Origin: Elymus sibiricus
Lineage: Eukaryota > Streptophyta > Magnoliopsida > Poales > Poaceae
Direction: 5' to 3'
Assembly: GCA_039707655.1 (NCBI GenBank)
Contig: CM077670.1
Span: forward strand, 148,904,001-148,968,000
DNA: 64,000 bases
Part shown: positions 31,272 to 42,740 of the stretch, one piece after another
Layout: every line of letters starts with the position of its first letter
How positions within the stretch are numbered: position 1 is the stretch's first letter
Program-made: the position numbers and the translations under genes
Notes under the pieces: generated by a model
Databases searched by the model: none
The model's input: the letters and a program-made list of their open reading frames with translations, nothing else
Told to the model about the DNA's origin: nothing

Positions 31272-34200
31272 ATGGCTCCCGCCGGCAAGAAGGGCAAGGC
31301 GATGGCTGTGGCTGCGGCAGATTTGGACCCGGCCCTGTTGAGGTCCAACATCCTGAACGAGGAGGGGCTGCACAAGGTGCGCCCCATGACCGCCTGCGAC
31401 CACAACGAGTGGAAGGCCACGAAAATCTAGCCGGCCTCGTGTGCGGCTCGCGATCTTGAGGCAAAGACCTTCCCCTTCTTCCTCCACACCATCTTCGCCA
31501 GCCTGGTACCTCCCTTCTCTGACTTCTTCTGCGCCATCCTCGCCCACTACCAGATCCATGCTCTCCATCTTCAACCCAACTCCGCCCTCCTCCTCGCCAT
31601 CTTCGCCTACCTCTGGGAGGGTTTCCTTGGTGTGATGCCCTCGGTGGCGCTCTTTCGCACCTTGTACAGCTTGCGGATGTCCACGGCAAACCAGCGCTTG
31701 GGATGCGTCGCATTCCGCATCGTCGACAGGATGGCAGCCCACATCATCCCCATGAAGATAACGAAGAAGGTGGAGGGCTTCAGGGCGCGCTGGGTCTACA
31801 TGGACGCGGGCCAGTTCAGCCCCCTCCTGCTGATGCCTGTCGCCCCTGCCGTGAAGAGCTCCGGATGGGAGCACGCCAAGCTCACCAACGAGAGGCTGGC
31901 GCTGCTCGTGGAGAGGATGAAGGAGATGAAGGCCGCAAAGCTCACAGGGGCGTTGGTCGCCAAGGAGTTCGTGCACCAGTGCATTGCCCCCCTCCAGAAG
32001 CGCTCGCGCCCACTGTGGTCCTGCACCGACCCCGAGGACCCGATGAGGCTGAGTGTCGACAACCTCACGAGGCCGGTGATGGATGAGGTCATGAAGATCC
32101 TATACGCCAAAGAGGTGGGAAACCTGCCTGAAGCCGCGTACCCGCGGTACCGCTACAGCAACATGGACGAGATGGTCAAGGAGATGCCACGGTTGGACCA
32201 ATGAGGGCTGGTCCCTGAGGGCCGTGAGGGGCCTCGTGACAACCCCCTCCAGGTGGTGCCCGGCTCAGGCGGCCGCCATGATGCCGAGGCCTCGGAAAGC
32301 GCCGAGGAGGAGAGCTATGGTGGGGCGGCCCTGCGAACCCGCCGCCAGCTGCTAGCCGACCTCAGTGATGACGATGACGACCAGTTCGTAGTCGTGCCCT
32401 CCTGGCCTGCGAGGACGGGGGGTGGAGGAGGCACCGACATGGAGACCGCCGAGCCCCTCGCGGAGAAGACCGGCACCGGCGGCGAGGCCGCCGAGCCCCT
32501 CATGGAGAAGACCGGCACCGGCCCGGCGAAAGAGGACCCCGGCAGGCCCTGCGGCGAGCCCTCCGGAGGGAGCGTGATCGGGCCTCATGGGAGCGACAGC
32601 GGCAGCCGCCCGCCGCCGAAGCTGAAGAAGAGGCGTTGGGTCCCCAATGACGAGTGAGTCCTTTTGTCTTGTTCTTTTTCTTTGGATTTTACTTTCTGCC
32701 TCCCGAGGCCCCGGCTGAGTCCTTGCGCCATGCAGGGTGCTTGGGTGAAAGAAGAGGAAGGCCCCCAATTCGAGGGGGACCACGGCGTCTGCCGTGGGCG
32801 CCAAGGGGCATGAGGAGGCCTTCCGCCGCCCTGAAGCCAAGACAGGGCGGGCGGAGGTGGAGGAAGGGCATGCGTCTCCACCTGAGCCGCACGAGAACCT
32901 GCCTCCCCCATCTGGGGAGAGCGAGCCTCGGGAGGAGGCCTCCGGAGCAGGGGCCATGCCGCTAGAGGCGCCTGGCGCGGGAGGTGACACGGCGATGGAG
33001 GAGGCTGAAGAGCCGACTCCTCCGGAGAGCTCCACGCCCGCCAAGGAGGCCGATGCCGCCGAGGGGGCCACGGCGAGCCCCTGGCGATAACCTGTGCACC
33101 AGGCTCCAAGCGTGGGCGCGATAGCCCACGGCGCACACCAGCGCGGCAAGCCGAGGAGGAGACCGCGGGGAACCCCCCATGCTTGACAGAGGATGTGGCC
33201 CCCACAGGGAGTGTGGACACGGGATCCCGGAGGAGGTCTGACACCGGCCCCTCGCAGGCCATGACGGTGGAGCGCGGTGCCGACGCGCACACCGGTTGGG
33301 CCCTGCAGCTGGTGAGCAATAGCACTGTGCTCAAGCACGACGCCTTGCAGGGCGCCAGGGCGGCCCTTGACGCTCTCAAAGAGGACCTCCAGGCGGAGGA
33401 GGCGCGCCTCGCCGACGAGCGCTTGCGCCTCACGGAGGGGTGGCGCCAGCTTGATGTGGCCATCAAGCTGGGCCGCATGCAGGAGACGGCCGCGTGGGAG
33501 CGGCGCAAGAAGACTGCTTGGGACGCCAAGGAACTCTTCGAAGGGGCCGTCCGGGACGCCGAGGAGGCCAAAAAGCGCCGCGAGGAGGCGGAGGCCCACG
33601 AGAAGGTCCTCTTGGAGCAGGCTGCCTCTAGGGAGCGAAGGCTCCAGGCGCGTGAGCACGCCGCCGCAGCCCGCGAGGGGCAGCTTGCCTCCCGTGAGGG
33701 TGAGCTCGCCAAGCGCGAGGAGGCCCTTGTGCTCCACGAGGGGGATGCCGAGATCCGGGAGCGGGAGCTCGCGAGTTTGGCCACCGAGCAGGAGACCGAA
33801 CGCGAGTGCCTGGCGACGCTCGACCGCGAGGTAGCCACCGCCCAAGCCTCCTACAACGACCGCCTTGCCAAAGCCAACACCTAGCTGGCGGAAAAGGATT
33901 AGAAGATCTAGGCGGATGCTGACGCGAAGTCCAAGAACGAGCGTGAAGCGCTCGCCAAGGACTACAGCAAGAAGCCGAAGCTTCAGGAGGACCGCTTCAC
34001 CAAGAAGCGGGGCGAGCTCCAGGATGAGATCTCTCGCCTCAAGAAGTAGCTAAAGGAGGCGGAGGCTGGCCAGAAGCTTCACTGACGGCCAAGATGGACG
34101 TCGAGGGGGAGCTAGCGTCCCTTCAGGCGTAGGTGGGCGGCGTTTCTAAAGTCATCGAGAAGGCCAAGAATGAGGCGTCCCGGGCGCGGGGGCGGCCGCA

Positions 34201-34648
34201 TGAGTGTGCGAAGATGTTCCACGCCCTTGCACACCATGCTCGCGCCACCCTTTCTAGCTTTGCTGTCGAGAGGCTTGAGGACCCCCTTGAAGATGACAAC
34301 ACCGGCTACCTGGACTTCTTCACCCAGCTCGTGAAGAGGGTGGAGGACGGAACTGCATGGATGGACGACATCATCGAGGAGGAGTGCCGCGACCTCCTGA
34401 GCCAAGCGGCGACGCAGGTCTTCAGCAACCTCTTCCGCGCCGACGCCGCCTTCGATGACAGGGTGATGAGCCCTGTCCCACCGGAGCTTCGCGATGGGCT
34501 CGAGAAGGAGGTGCCGGAGCACGTGAAGGCCTTGGTCCAGAAGTTCTCTCACGGCAGCGAGAGCTCTGGCGAGGACGCCCGCGATGGCGGCGGTGGTGAC
34601 GAGGAAGAAGGCGACGATGATGGTGGCCACAATGCCTCGTCTGCTTAG
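31272..34648 (+). pseudogene. aORF of Tat-2 (gypsy-type transposon domain, coiled coil), antisense to pol
   Basis: This additional protein lies between pol and the 3' LTR and is read in the opposite direction to gag-pol. It starts MAPAGKKGKAMAV. The first 300 residues match the family annotated in plants as putative gypsy-type transposon (PF04195): FFLHTIFASLVPPFSDFF and HYQIHALHLQPNSA, then WVYMDAGQ. An acidic region and a likely intron (32654-32735) follow, then a long Glu/Arg/Ala coiled coil (33350-33880) and a conserved C-terminus (IIEEECRDLLSQAATQVFS, SPVPPELRDGL). It is disrupted by TAG at 31428, 33882, 33900, 33909 and 34047, TGA at 32202 and frameshifts. Its role is unknown. Confidence 0.8.
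32654..32735 (+). other. Predicted intron in the Tat-2 aORF
   Basis: A GTGAGT donor after CCCAATGACGA and a CATGCAG acceptor. The Tat-3 copy has GTAAGC and CGCGCAG at the same places around non-alignable sequence of similar length (82 and 79 bases), which supports real splicing. Confidence 0.6.
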
Positions 34649-35814
34649 GATCCTCTCCCTTCTTTTATCCTGTATTAGAATAGATGCAGCCCCGTGGGGG
34701 CGTGAAGACATTGCCTTTGTGATCATGTTAAGTACTTGATGCTTGTTGCAATTCCTTGTTTCCTCGTGAGGCATGTCCTTTCCTTTTTACATGCTTTTGC
34801 GCTCTACATCGCTAGGACCCAGCCCCCAAGCATGCTACAACTGTCGCTGGTATGTTAGGACGTGTGCATAAACAAGGCCAGAGGGTGTAGGGCTCTGGAA
34901 GGCGGTAAGGGCTCCCGAGGCGCGATGCTTAAGAAGCCCCCCTTTGACGTGCAAGCAGCTTGCGCAAAGCAAAAAACCACTGGCGCTCAGTGAGACTACG
35001 AGGAAAAGAGAGAGTGACCTTGAGGGACGCTGAGGAAGGCTCGCGAGGCATTTTAGACCTAGCTTTTTCACGGAGTGTGAGGCTTGGCGTGCCGCGGCCT
35101 GCGGGATGCGCCTCGCGAGGCGCCCGCTCGTGAGGTCTCCCGCTGGTGCTTGGCGGAGATAGGTGCCGCATGCGGCCTCGCGAGGCAACACCCATGAGGC
35201 CTCTTGTGGGCTCTTTGAGGAGGTGATGCACCACGGACTTCTTCGTGAGGCAGCGCTCTTGAGGCATCCAGTGCCCTGTTCCTATAACACCTATATTCCA
35301 ACAAGTTTCACAAGTAGTGTAGCGGTGCACGCTTGCTAGTTCGCTCGTGGGTGTCACGCGAGGAGATAAAGCACCAAGGACCTTGGTGAGGTGATGTGCG
35401 CGGGAGCAGGCACGCGAGCCAGAGCTCAGTCACTTGGGTTTAGCGGCGCTGCTGGGACTGACCCTAGCGCAGGCACCGTGTCCAGCCCCCGCTCGTGTGA
35501 TACGCAGGAGGGAAATCGCGAGCGCACACAGCTGCTGAAGTAAATTGCTTGCCGAGCACACATAATACTTAGAAAATAAAACTTTATTGCCGCATGAAAA
35601 GGTTTCATTACACAACAAAAAAGATAATGCTGCCGTGATGCGCACAGAGCAGCTTGAGGATGTAGTCGCCAGGTGGCACCCTCAAGTAATCAGTCCGCCA
35701 TGTCTGAGCATGGGGCCCCATTGGGTTGTGGGAAGGAGCTCTCGCGGCCTCGGCAAGCACCACAAAGAGAGGCTCTGGAGCATGTACAGCTCCACTTCGT
35801 TCGTGCCCGTGAGG
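34649..35814. other. Spacer between convergent aORF and pol in Tat-2
   Basis: No coding sequence is visible. It holds the 3' ends of the two convergent transcription units and many short palindromes of the type CCTCGCGAGG or CTCGTGAGGC (for example near 35105-35200). It corresponds to 44477-45751 in Tat-3. Confidence 0.6.
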
Positions 35815-37049
35815 TCACGGGTAGAACTTGCGGAGGTGTTGGATGTTCCATGTGTTTGGTACGGGAACACCCTCCTCCGTCTCTAGCCGTGCTGCGCCAG
35901 GTCAGAAACGTGCACGACCCTGAACGGGCCTTCCCACATGGCGAGAGCTTGTGGATTCCTTCCCTGGAGAGGATCCTTCACAGGACAAGATCGCCAGCTT
36001 CAAGGGTGCGGGGGGCGTATGGTGCGGCTGTGGTAGCGACGTAGCGCCTGCTGATACTTGGCGGTGCGGATGGCAGCCCGGCGGCATGCCTCCTCGAGGA
36101 GGAGCAGATCAGCTTCCCACGGGCCATTGTGGTGAGCCTCGTCGAAGGCCAGGACCCACGGGGACCCGTGCTTGAGCTTTGAAGGAAGGATCGCTTCCGC
36201 CCCGTAGACGAGGAAGAAGGGTGTTTCACTGGTAGGCTTGGTCGCTGTTGTGCGCATCGACCATAGGACGGACCGGAGTTCGTCGAGCCAGCCATTACCG
36301 CATGCTATGAGCTTTTTCTTGAAGCTTCATGTCTTGAGGCCCTTGAGGACCTCAGCGTTAGCACGCTCGGCCTGGACGTTGCTTTGTGGGTGCGCCACGG
36401 AGGCGTAGCAGATCTGTGTGCCAAGGTTTGCGCATTATGACTTGAAGAGGCCACTGGTGAACTGCGAGCCATTGTCAGTGATGATGCGATTGGGGACGCC
36501 AAAGCGGCACACGAGGACCTTGATGAACTTGACGGCTGATCCTACCGGGATGGAGCGGACGGGCTCCACTTTTGCCCACTTGGTGAACTTGTCGATGGAG
36601 ACGTAGAGGTAGCGGTAGCCGCCTGCTGCGCGGAGGAAGGGGCCCAGGATGTCCAGCCCCCAGACTGCAAATGGCCACGAGAGGGGGGTGGTCTGAAGTC
36701 CTTGCGCTGGCTGGTGGATATGCTTGGCGTGGAACTGGCAGGCCTCGCAGGATTGGACCAGCTCGGTGGCATCTTGAAGCACTGTGGGCCAGTAGAAGCC
36801 ACTATGGAACACCTTGGTGGCGAGGGTGCACGATGAAGAGTGATGGCCGCAGTCCCCACCATGTATGTCGGCGAGCAGCTCGCGCCCTTGCTCCCTGGAG
36901 ATGCATCGCAGTGCAACTCCATTGGGGCGCCGACGGTAGGGCCCGCCATCCCTCAGGTAGTAAGATCTGGCCTGGCGCACCACAGGATCTGCGTTTGCGT
37001 CATCCCTCGGGAGGGTGTCGTTCTCCAGGTAGGCTTTGAACTCGGCGGC
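35815..37049 (-). pseudogene. int: Integrase of Tat-2
   Basis: It shows the zinc-binding part (HHSSSCTLATKVFHSGFYWP, then CEACQFHAK), LDILGPF, IDKFTKWAKVE and ITDNGSQFTSGLF of the DDE core, and AERANAEVLKGL with the final Glu. The Gly in the SNGQAERAN motif of Tat-3 is Val here (SNVQAERAN). A TAA follows GLFKS near 36435 and a TGA follows GLKT near 36330. The frame is separated from RNase H by a TAG at 37050-37052 that Tat-3 shares. Confidence 0.88.
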
Positions 37050-37052
37050 CTA

Positions 37053-39136
37053 GCTATCAGCTTGCGGCTCCAGCGCCAGCAACAGGCGAGCACCTGAATG
37101 TGGGCCGCAGTCAGGTGTGCCTATGGGAGGTGCGGGCAGGAGTTCTTCATGAGGCACCATGGCGCTGGTGGCGGGCGGTGCAGCTGATGGCTTTAGGAGC
37201 ATTTCCTTGAAAGACGCCAGGGTTTTGAGGCTCACGGCAAGATGCCCGCTTGGCGATGTCGTCTGCTTCCTTGTTGCTGCCGCGAAGGACATGCTGTAGT
37301 TCCATGCCAAGGAAGCGCTTCTCAAGCCTGCGCACCTCCTCCAGGTAGGCGGCCATGTTCTCATCTTTGGGCTTGTAGCTCTTGTTGGAGAAGTTGATGA
37401 GGAGCTGCGAGTCTCCCTTGATGAGGATGCGCTTGATGCCAAGAGCGAAAGCGGCCTTGAGCCCGGTGATGAGGCCCTCATATTCAGCGATGTTGTTTGA
37501 GACCTTGTCGTCGTGCTTGAAGCAGAGTTGTACGGCATAGTACTGCTTGTCTCCTGTTGGCCAGGTGAGCACGACGCCAGCCCCCGCGCCTTGCCGGGAG
37601 AACGCACCGTCGAAGTGCATGGTCCAGCCGCCAGGGGCTTCCTTCCTAGGCAGGAGGGATCCTTGATCGCGAGGCTCCTCTTGGTGCGGATCCGTCCATT
37701 CCACCATGAAATCCGCCAAGGCTGCACCCTTGATCGTCCTTGTGGTGAGGAATTCCAGCTCGAAGGCCTGCAGCTCAATGTTCCACTCGGCGACGCGGCA
37801 AGTGGCGTTGGGGCTGTGCAGGACTTGCTCCAGTGGATAAGATGTGATCACCTTGATGGGGTGGACGTGGAAGTAGTGGCGCAGCTTCCTAGAGGCAATG
37901 AGGAGCACGAAGAGGAGCTTCTATTGCATGGGGTACCGCTCGCGCGCATCCCTCAGCATGGTGCTGACTAAGTAGACGGGGTGCTCGATGAGGCACATTG
38001 CCGTAGGCGCGGTGGCTTGTCCTTCAGGTGGCTCGTCAGGCAGCTCGCCAGGGGCCTCTTGAGGGGGACCCTTGGCAGGCGCAGGTGCGGCCTTGGCAAG
38101 CGCTGGTGTGGCCTCGGTAGGTGCTGGCGCGGCAGGCTTCTTTTTGGCGCTAGTAGGCTCTTCCCGTTCCACCACAAGGGCCGCGCTGGCCGTCTGGGGG
38201 GTGGCTGGCAAGTACAGGAGCAGGGGCTCGCGGGGACGCGGGGCAACCATGATGGGAGGGCTTGTCAGGTACCTCATGAGGTCCTTGAAGACCGCATCAG
38301 CTTCGGAAGTCCACTTGAAGGGGCCCAATCTCTTCATGAGCTTGAAGAATGGCAGGGCTCTTTCACCAGACTTGGAGATGAAACGTCCAAGCGCGGCCAT
38401 GCATCCCGCCAGGCGCTGCATGTCCTTGAGGTTCCGGGGAGGGCACATCTGCTCGATGGCCTTGATCTTCCTGGGGTTGGCTTCGATGCCGCGGTGGGAT
38501 ATCAGGAAGCCAAGCAGCTTGCCTGAAGGGACTTCGAAGACCCACTTGGTGGGGTTGAGCTTGAGGTTGACCTTGTGCAGGTTGGCAAAAGTTTCTTCGA
38601 GGTCCGTGATAAGGGAGCACGATTTGCAGCTCTTCACGACGATGTCATCGATGTAGGCCTCATCGTTCCCTCCCATTTGGGGCCCCAGGGCGATGTGCAT
38701 CTGCCTCTGGAAGGTGGCTCCCGCGCTCTTCAGGCCGAAAGGCATGTAGATGTAACAGTACACTCCGCAGGGGGTGATGAAGGCCGTTCTCTCTTCGTCT
38801 TCCTTTGCAATCTTGATCTGGTGGTAGCCTGAGAAGGCATCCAGAAAGCAGAGCAACTCGCACCCAATGGTGGAGTCCACGATCTGGTTGATTCGTGGCA
38901 GCGGGAAGGGGTCCTTGGGGCAGGCCTTGTTGAGGCTGGTGAAGTCGACGCACATCTGCCCCTCGCCGCTGTGCTTGGGAACCACGACAGGGTTGGCGAG
39001 CCACTTGGGGTGGCGCACCTCGTGGACGACTCCTGCCTCCTGTTATCCATGCGAACACATCAGCATTTGCCCGGAGGAAGGCGACGAGCGTGCCTTCCTA
39101 TTTGGGAGAGAGACCATTGCCGATGGTGAAGGTGGG
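37053..39136 (-). pseudogene. pol: RT and two RNase H domains of Tat-2
   Basis: RT has MCVDFTSLNKACPKDPFPLP and the catalytic AYIDDIVVKS near 38645. The Gypsy RNase H follows, but its fold is interrupted by a Pro/Ala/Lys-rich linker (EREEPTSAKKKPAAPAP...). After it comes VYLVSTMLRDARERYPMQ, a TAG at 37921-37923 (a Gln codon in Tat-3), then the second, archaeal-type RNase H (MHFDGAFSRQG, GDSQLLINFSNKSY, NKEADDIAKRA). Two RNase H domains mark the Tat lineage. At 39136 the frame is cut by Tat-3; near 39040 it is also damaged (GGRSRPRG against VREVRHPEW). Confidence 0.88.
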
Positions 39137-40072
39137 TGTCGGAAGTCGGGCTCCGGGGACCCAAAGGTTCGAACACTGGGGTGTTCTACCTACTCCGTCT
39201 GCTACCACGGTTAAGCAACGACGAGGCGACGGCGAGACCTCGCTAGCGAGGGACGAAGCGAGGACTCAGCGGTTTACCCAGGTTCGGGCCACCTTGCGGT
39301 GTAAGACCCTACTCCTGCTCGGTTGGTATTGCTCTGGTGCGAGAGAGAGAGAGAGTACAAGGTTGCGGACGATGGGAACCGGAATCGATCCCCTTCTACA
39401 ATGGCTGCTCTGCCCCTTATATCCGCCATGGTCCTCTTCCCCCTGGAAACTTAGGCGGGAAGGGTTGCCACACTTGGCGATTTTGAAAGGGGACAGGCGC
39501 TCAGGCTATCCTGACTAAAGGTGGTCTTCGCCTGCCAAAGCATGATCCATGACGCGCCGGTGGGCTCGGTGATGACCTCCGCCCTGCGCGCCCGTCGTCT
39601 TGGTCTTCCTTCGCCGATCGGGCAACCTTTGGGGTTGCTTTGGAGAGTAGATAGCTGGCCCTGCTCCCTTGACACGAAAGAGGAAACCATCTTCATCCGC
39701 GCTTGCTGGTGCGGCCTCTGCTGCTGCTCGTCGCTGCGTGCGTCACCCACGTGATGGGCTCCAGACCGCGCGGCACGCCGAACGTCCTTCGTCTCGAGCG
39801 CCTGTCGGAGGGGGCCTCGGGAGGCCACCTCGAAAAGCCGCCTCGCGAGGTCACTTCGGGAAGCCGCCTCGTGAGAGGGTCTCGCGAGGCCATTGATGGT
39901 GGTGCTGAGTATTACTCGCCACTCCCTGAGGAGGGGGCCTCAGGAGGCAAGGGCCTCATGAGGGGTCTTGGTGAGATGCTCGGTGGTGACGGCCCGCTGG
40001 GCCCACGCCAGGCGTTGCGCCCTAGGCCAAAGGCAGACGGGCCTGGATACCCCGGGTTCCATGGGCCCGACA
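39137..40072 (-). repeat. 3' LTR of Tat-3
   Basis: TGTCGG...CCGACA, 936 bp. The minus-strand TATAAG box is at 39416-39421. The distal part carries GCCTCGCGAGG-type palindromes (39820-39960). Confidence 0.93.
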
Positions 40073-40224
40073 GTAAACCCCGAGCCCGCGGCGCACACGT
40101 TCCCGCCTACCGTGGGGCGAAACGGCATGGGCCCTAACCGCCTACGGCCAGGCGCGACGCGTGGCGCACGATGTGACGGGCGACGCCCCCACTTCCCCAC
40201 GACGCCTCGGTAACTACCGCGCTG

Positions 40225-40232
40225 ACATAAAT
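40225..40232 (+). promoter_or_regulatory. Candidate TATA-like box for the Tat-3 aORF
   Basis: ACATAAAT lies 153 bases before the ATG at 40378 and about 150 bases inside the 3' LTR boundary. It is the counterpart of CCATAAAA in Tat-2. Confidence 0.4.
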
Positions 40233-40654
40233 CTTGGCGCGGACGACGCGAGGCCATCATTGCCTTCCTTCACACGTTCCACCTCTCCGCGCCTTTCCTT
40301 CTCGCGCGCGGTTCCTCGCGACTCCCCCCTTCGAACTTCGCCTGTTCTTGCTCCCGATCCGCGCCTCCACCGCGCAGATGGCTCCCGCCGGCAAGAAGGG
40401 GAAGGAGGTGGCCTCGTCCCCAAGCGCGCCCGTCCTTGTGGCGGCGCTGCAGCGCTCCACCATCGACGACGAAGAAGGTTTGGTCAGGGTGCTTCCGTTC
40501 GTGGCCGGCGGCCAGAACGAGAACCAGGCGACCCAAATCTGGCCGGGGTCGCGCGCGCGGCGCGACCTGGGGGCGACGGCCTACCCCTTCTTCCTCCACA
40601 GCGTATATGCAGGGTTGGTGCCGCCATTTTCGGATTTCTTCTATGCCATACTTA

Positions 40655-41583
40655 GGCCCAGTTCTTTTGACCCAATTCTGAAGAATTACTGCCCGGGGAA
40701 TCACAATCGCAAAATAACTCGTTTTTGCCCCAGAAATCATCTGAGAATTGTGAGAATCAGTAGTGAAATCCAAAAGCGCCTCCCACCCACGATTCTGGCA
40801 ATTCTGCGAGCTCCCGCAAAACAAAACGGTTCGCTGCTGGTGTCTACCCCTGTTTGAGCGTCATATTACACGTAAATTGCCACTCGGGCACGTACGCTCG
40901 GGCCGGCCCGTTTCTCTCGCTGCTCGCACTCGATCCCCCCAGCCGCTACCCGGATCACGCTCGATCCCCCCAGCAGCCAGATGCCTGCCGCCGCCCAGAT
41001 CTCACCTTCCTCGCCGGAGCTCGGCCAGCCCTCGCCCGAGCTCGCCCCAGGCCGCCCTCGCCCGAGCTCGCACGACGCCGGAGCTCGACCAGCCCTCGCC
41101 CGAGCTCGCCCCAGGCCGCCCTCCGAGCTTGCCCCAGGCCGCCACCCCGATCTTGGCCATCCCTCATCGGAGATCGGCCATCCCTCGCCGGAGCTCGGCC
41201 ATCCCTCTCCCCAGGCCGCTTCGTCCCAACCCGCTAAGACAGTGGGTATTTTTGCTAGATGATCTGCTAGATGACCTCTTTATCTGAACGTGCTAATAGT
41301 CAAATGATGTTGTTAGTCTGATGATTTGGTAGATGATCTGATGTTAGTTGCTTGCTTGATAAATTGATGAATGGTGCTAGTATCTGATGGAACTAACTGT
41401 TAGCAATTTAACACACAGTTTCAGTTCAGGGACATTACAGACATTTCAACAGACGGCTCATACAACAATCACAGGCTAGAATTACAAAAAAGAACTGGAC
41501 AAACAATTCTGTGGGCAGACGATTCTGTAGGCAGTTTCCAGAATCATAATTCTCTAGAATTATAAGACGAAAAGAACTGGCCC
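40655..41583. mobile_element. PIF/Harbinger-type element, 929 bp, in the Tat-3 aORF
   Basis: The ends GGCCCAGTTCTTTT and, inverted, GGGCCAGTTCTTTT form a 14-bp terminal inverted repeat with one mismatch. TTA occurs on both sides (40652-40654, 41584-41586), the target duplication typical of PIF/Harbinger. There is no transposase. The inside has a GC-rich stretch (41006-41220) of repeated CTCGCCCGAGCTCG-like units, giving a Ser-Pro-Glu-Leu repeat in one frame, followed by GGTATTT that could be a splice donor. It looks like a deletion derivative retaining the 5' exon of a larger element. Confidence 0.8.
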
Positions 41584-42661
41584 TTACCCACTATCAGGTT
41601 CACGCTCTTCATCTTCAACCCAACTCCATTTTCCTCCTGGCCACGTTCGCCTTTTACTGTGAGGCTTTCATGGGCGTAAGGCCCTCTGTGGCGCTCTTCC
41701 GCCACTTCTTCTGCCTGCGGCTAACTGCGGCAGACCAGCGCTCCGGATGCGCGTCGTTCCTTGCCGTCAAGGGAATGGAGGACGGCATTATCATCTTGAG
41801 GGTCGCGAAGAAGGTGGAAGGCTACCGGCAACGTTGGGTCTATATGGACGCGCGCCAGACCAACCGGCTCCTGATGATCCCTACGGACCCGGCCGAGAAG
41901 ATCTCTGTGTGGGGGCATGAGAAGCTCGCCGACCCGAGGATGGAGCCCGTCTTGGAGCGGAAGGCGGCGCACCGGGTCGCAACACTGTCGGTGACGGCGG
42001 TTGCCAGGGAATACTTGCGGCGGCGCATCGCGCCACTTCAGCAGCACTCGCGCCCCATGTGGGAGTACTCCGGCGCGGGCGACGCCATGAGGCTGAAGCC
42101 GGGCAGCCTGGGGCCAGACGTGCTGGACGGGGCCCTGGCGATTCTGCTCAGCACCCCTGCCGCGGAAACGCCGGAGGGGGTGCTCCCGCTTTTCCGCTAC
42201 CCGGAGAAGGCGGAGCTGGTGAAGGAGATGCCCCTCTTCGATCAGTGGGGCCTTGTGCCGGAGGGCCACGTCGGGCCCCGCGACAACCCCCTCGTGGTGG
42301 AGGTGGATTCGGGAGGCAGCAGCGGTAGCGGAGATTCGGAGGAGGCTACGGAGGAGGACACCAGCCGGGCGCCACCGCACGCCCGCCGTCAGCTCATCTG
42401 CGAGCTCGAGGACGATGACGCCGAGAGCGTCCCGCCCGCGGCGGCGGGGGCTCCCGACTCGGGGGCGGGCGAGCCCCCAGCACTTGAGGCCCGTCATGAG
42501 GCTGAAGCCGCCCAGGGCCCGGAGGCGGGCGACGACGCATCCGGGTCTACCGCGGCACGCCCTGGGGGCCCGAGCGGTGGCGCCGAGGCGATGCTTGGCG
42601 AGGGTAGCGTCGGCCTGCCGTCCGTGGGGGAGAAGAACAGGAAGTGGCACGTCAGTGAAGA

Positions 42662-42740
42662 GTAAGCCTTCTGCCTTCTCCCGGCGCTCTTAATTCTTGC
42701 TCCTTTATCCGGGCTCGGAGCTGAGCCACCATTCGCGCAG
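42662..42740 (+). other. Predicted intron in the Tat-3 aORF
   Basis: A GTAAGC donor after GTCAGTGAAGA and a CGCGCAG acceptor. It removes the stop otherwise reached at 42663 and joins the frame to GAGATATGTCGCGG. The site is the same as in Tat-2. Confidence 0.6.

Noticed and set aside
32352..33845. A 497-codon minus-strand open frame
   Set aside because: It is the antisense shadow of the aORF coiled coil of Tat-2, and its low-complexity translation matches no family.
40861..41262. A proline-rich secreted or cell-wall protein
   Set aside because: The frame lies wholly inside the PIF-type insertion and is made of a short GC-rich repeat, with no signal peptide.
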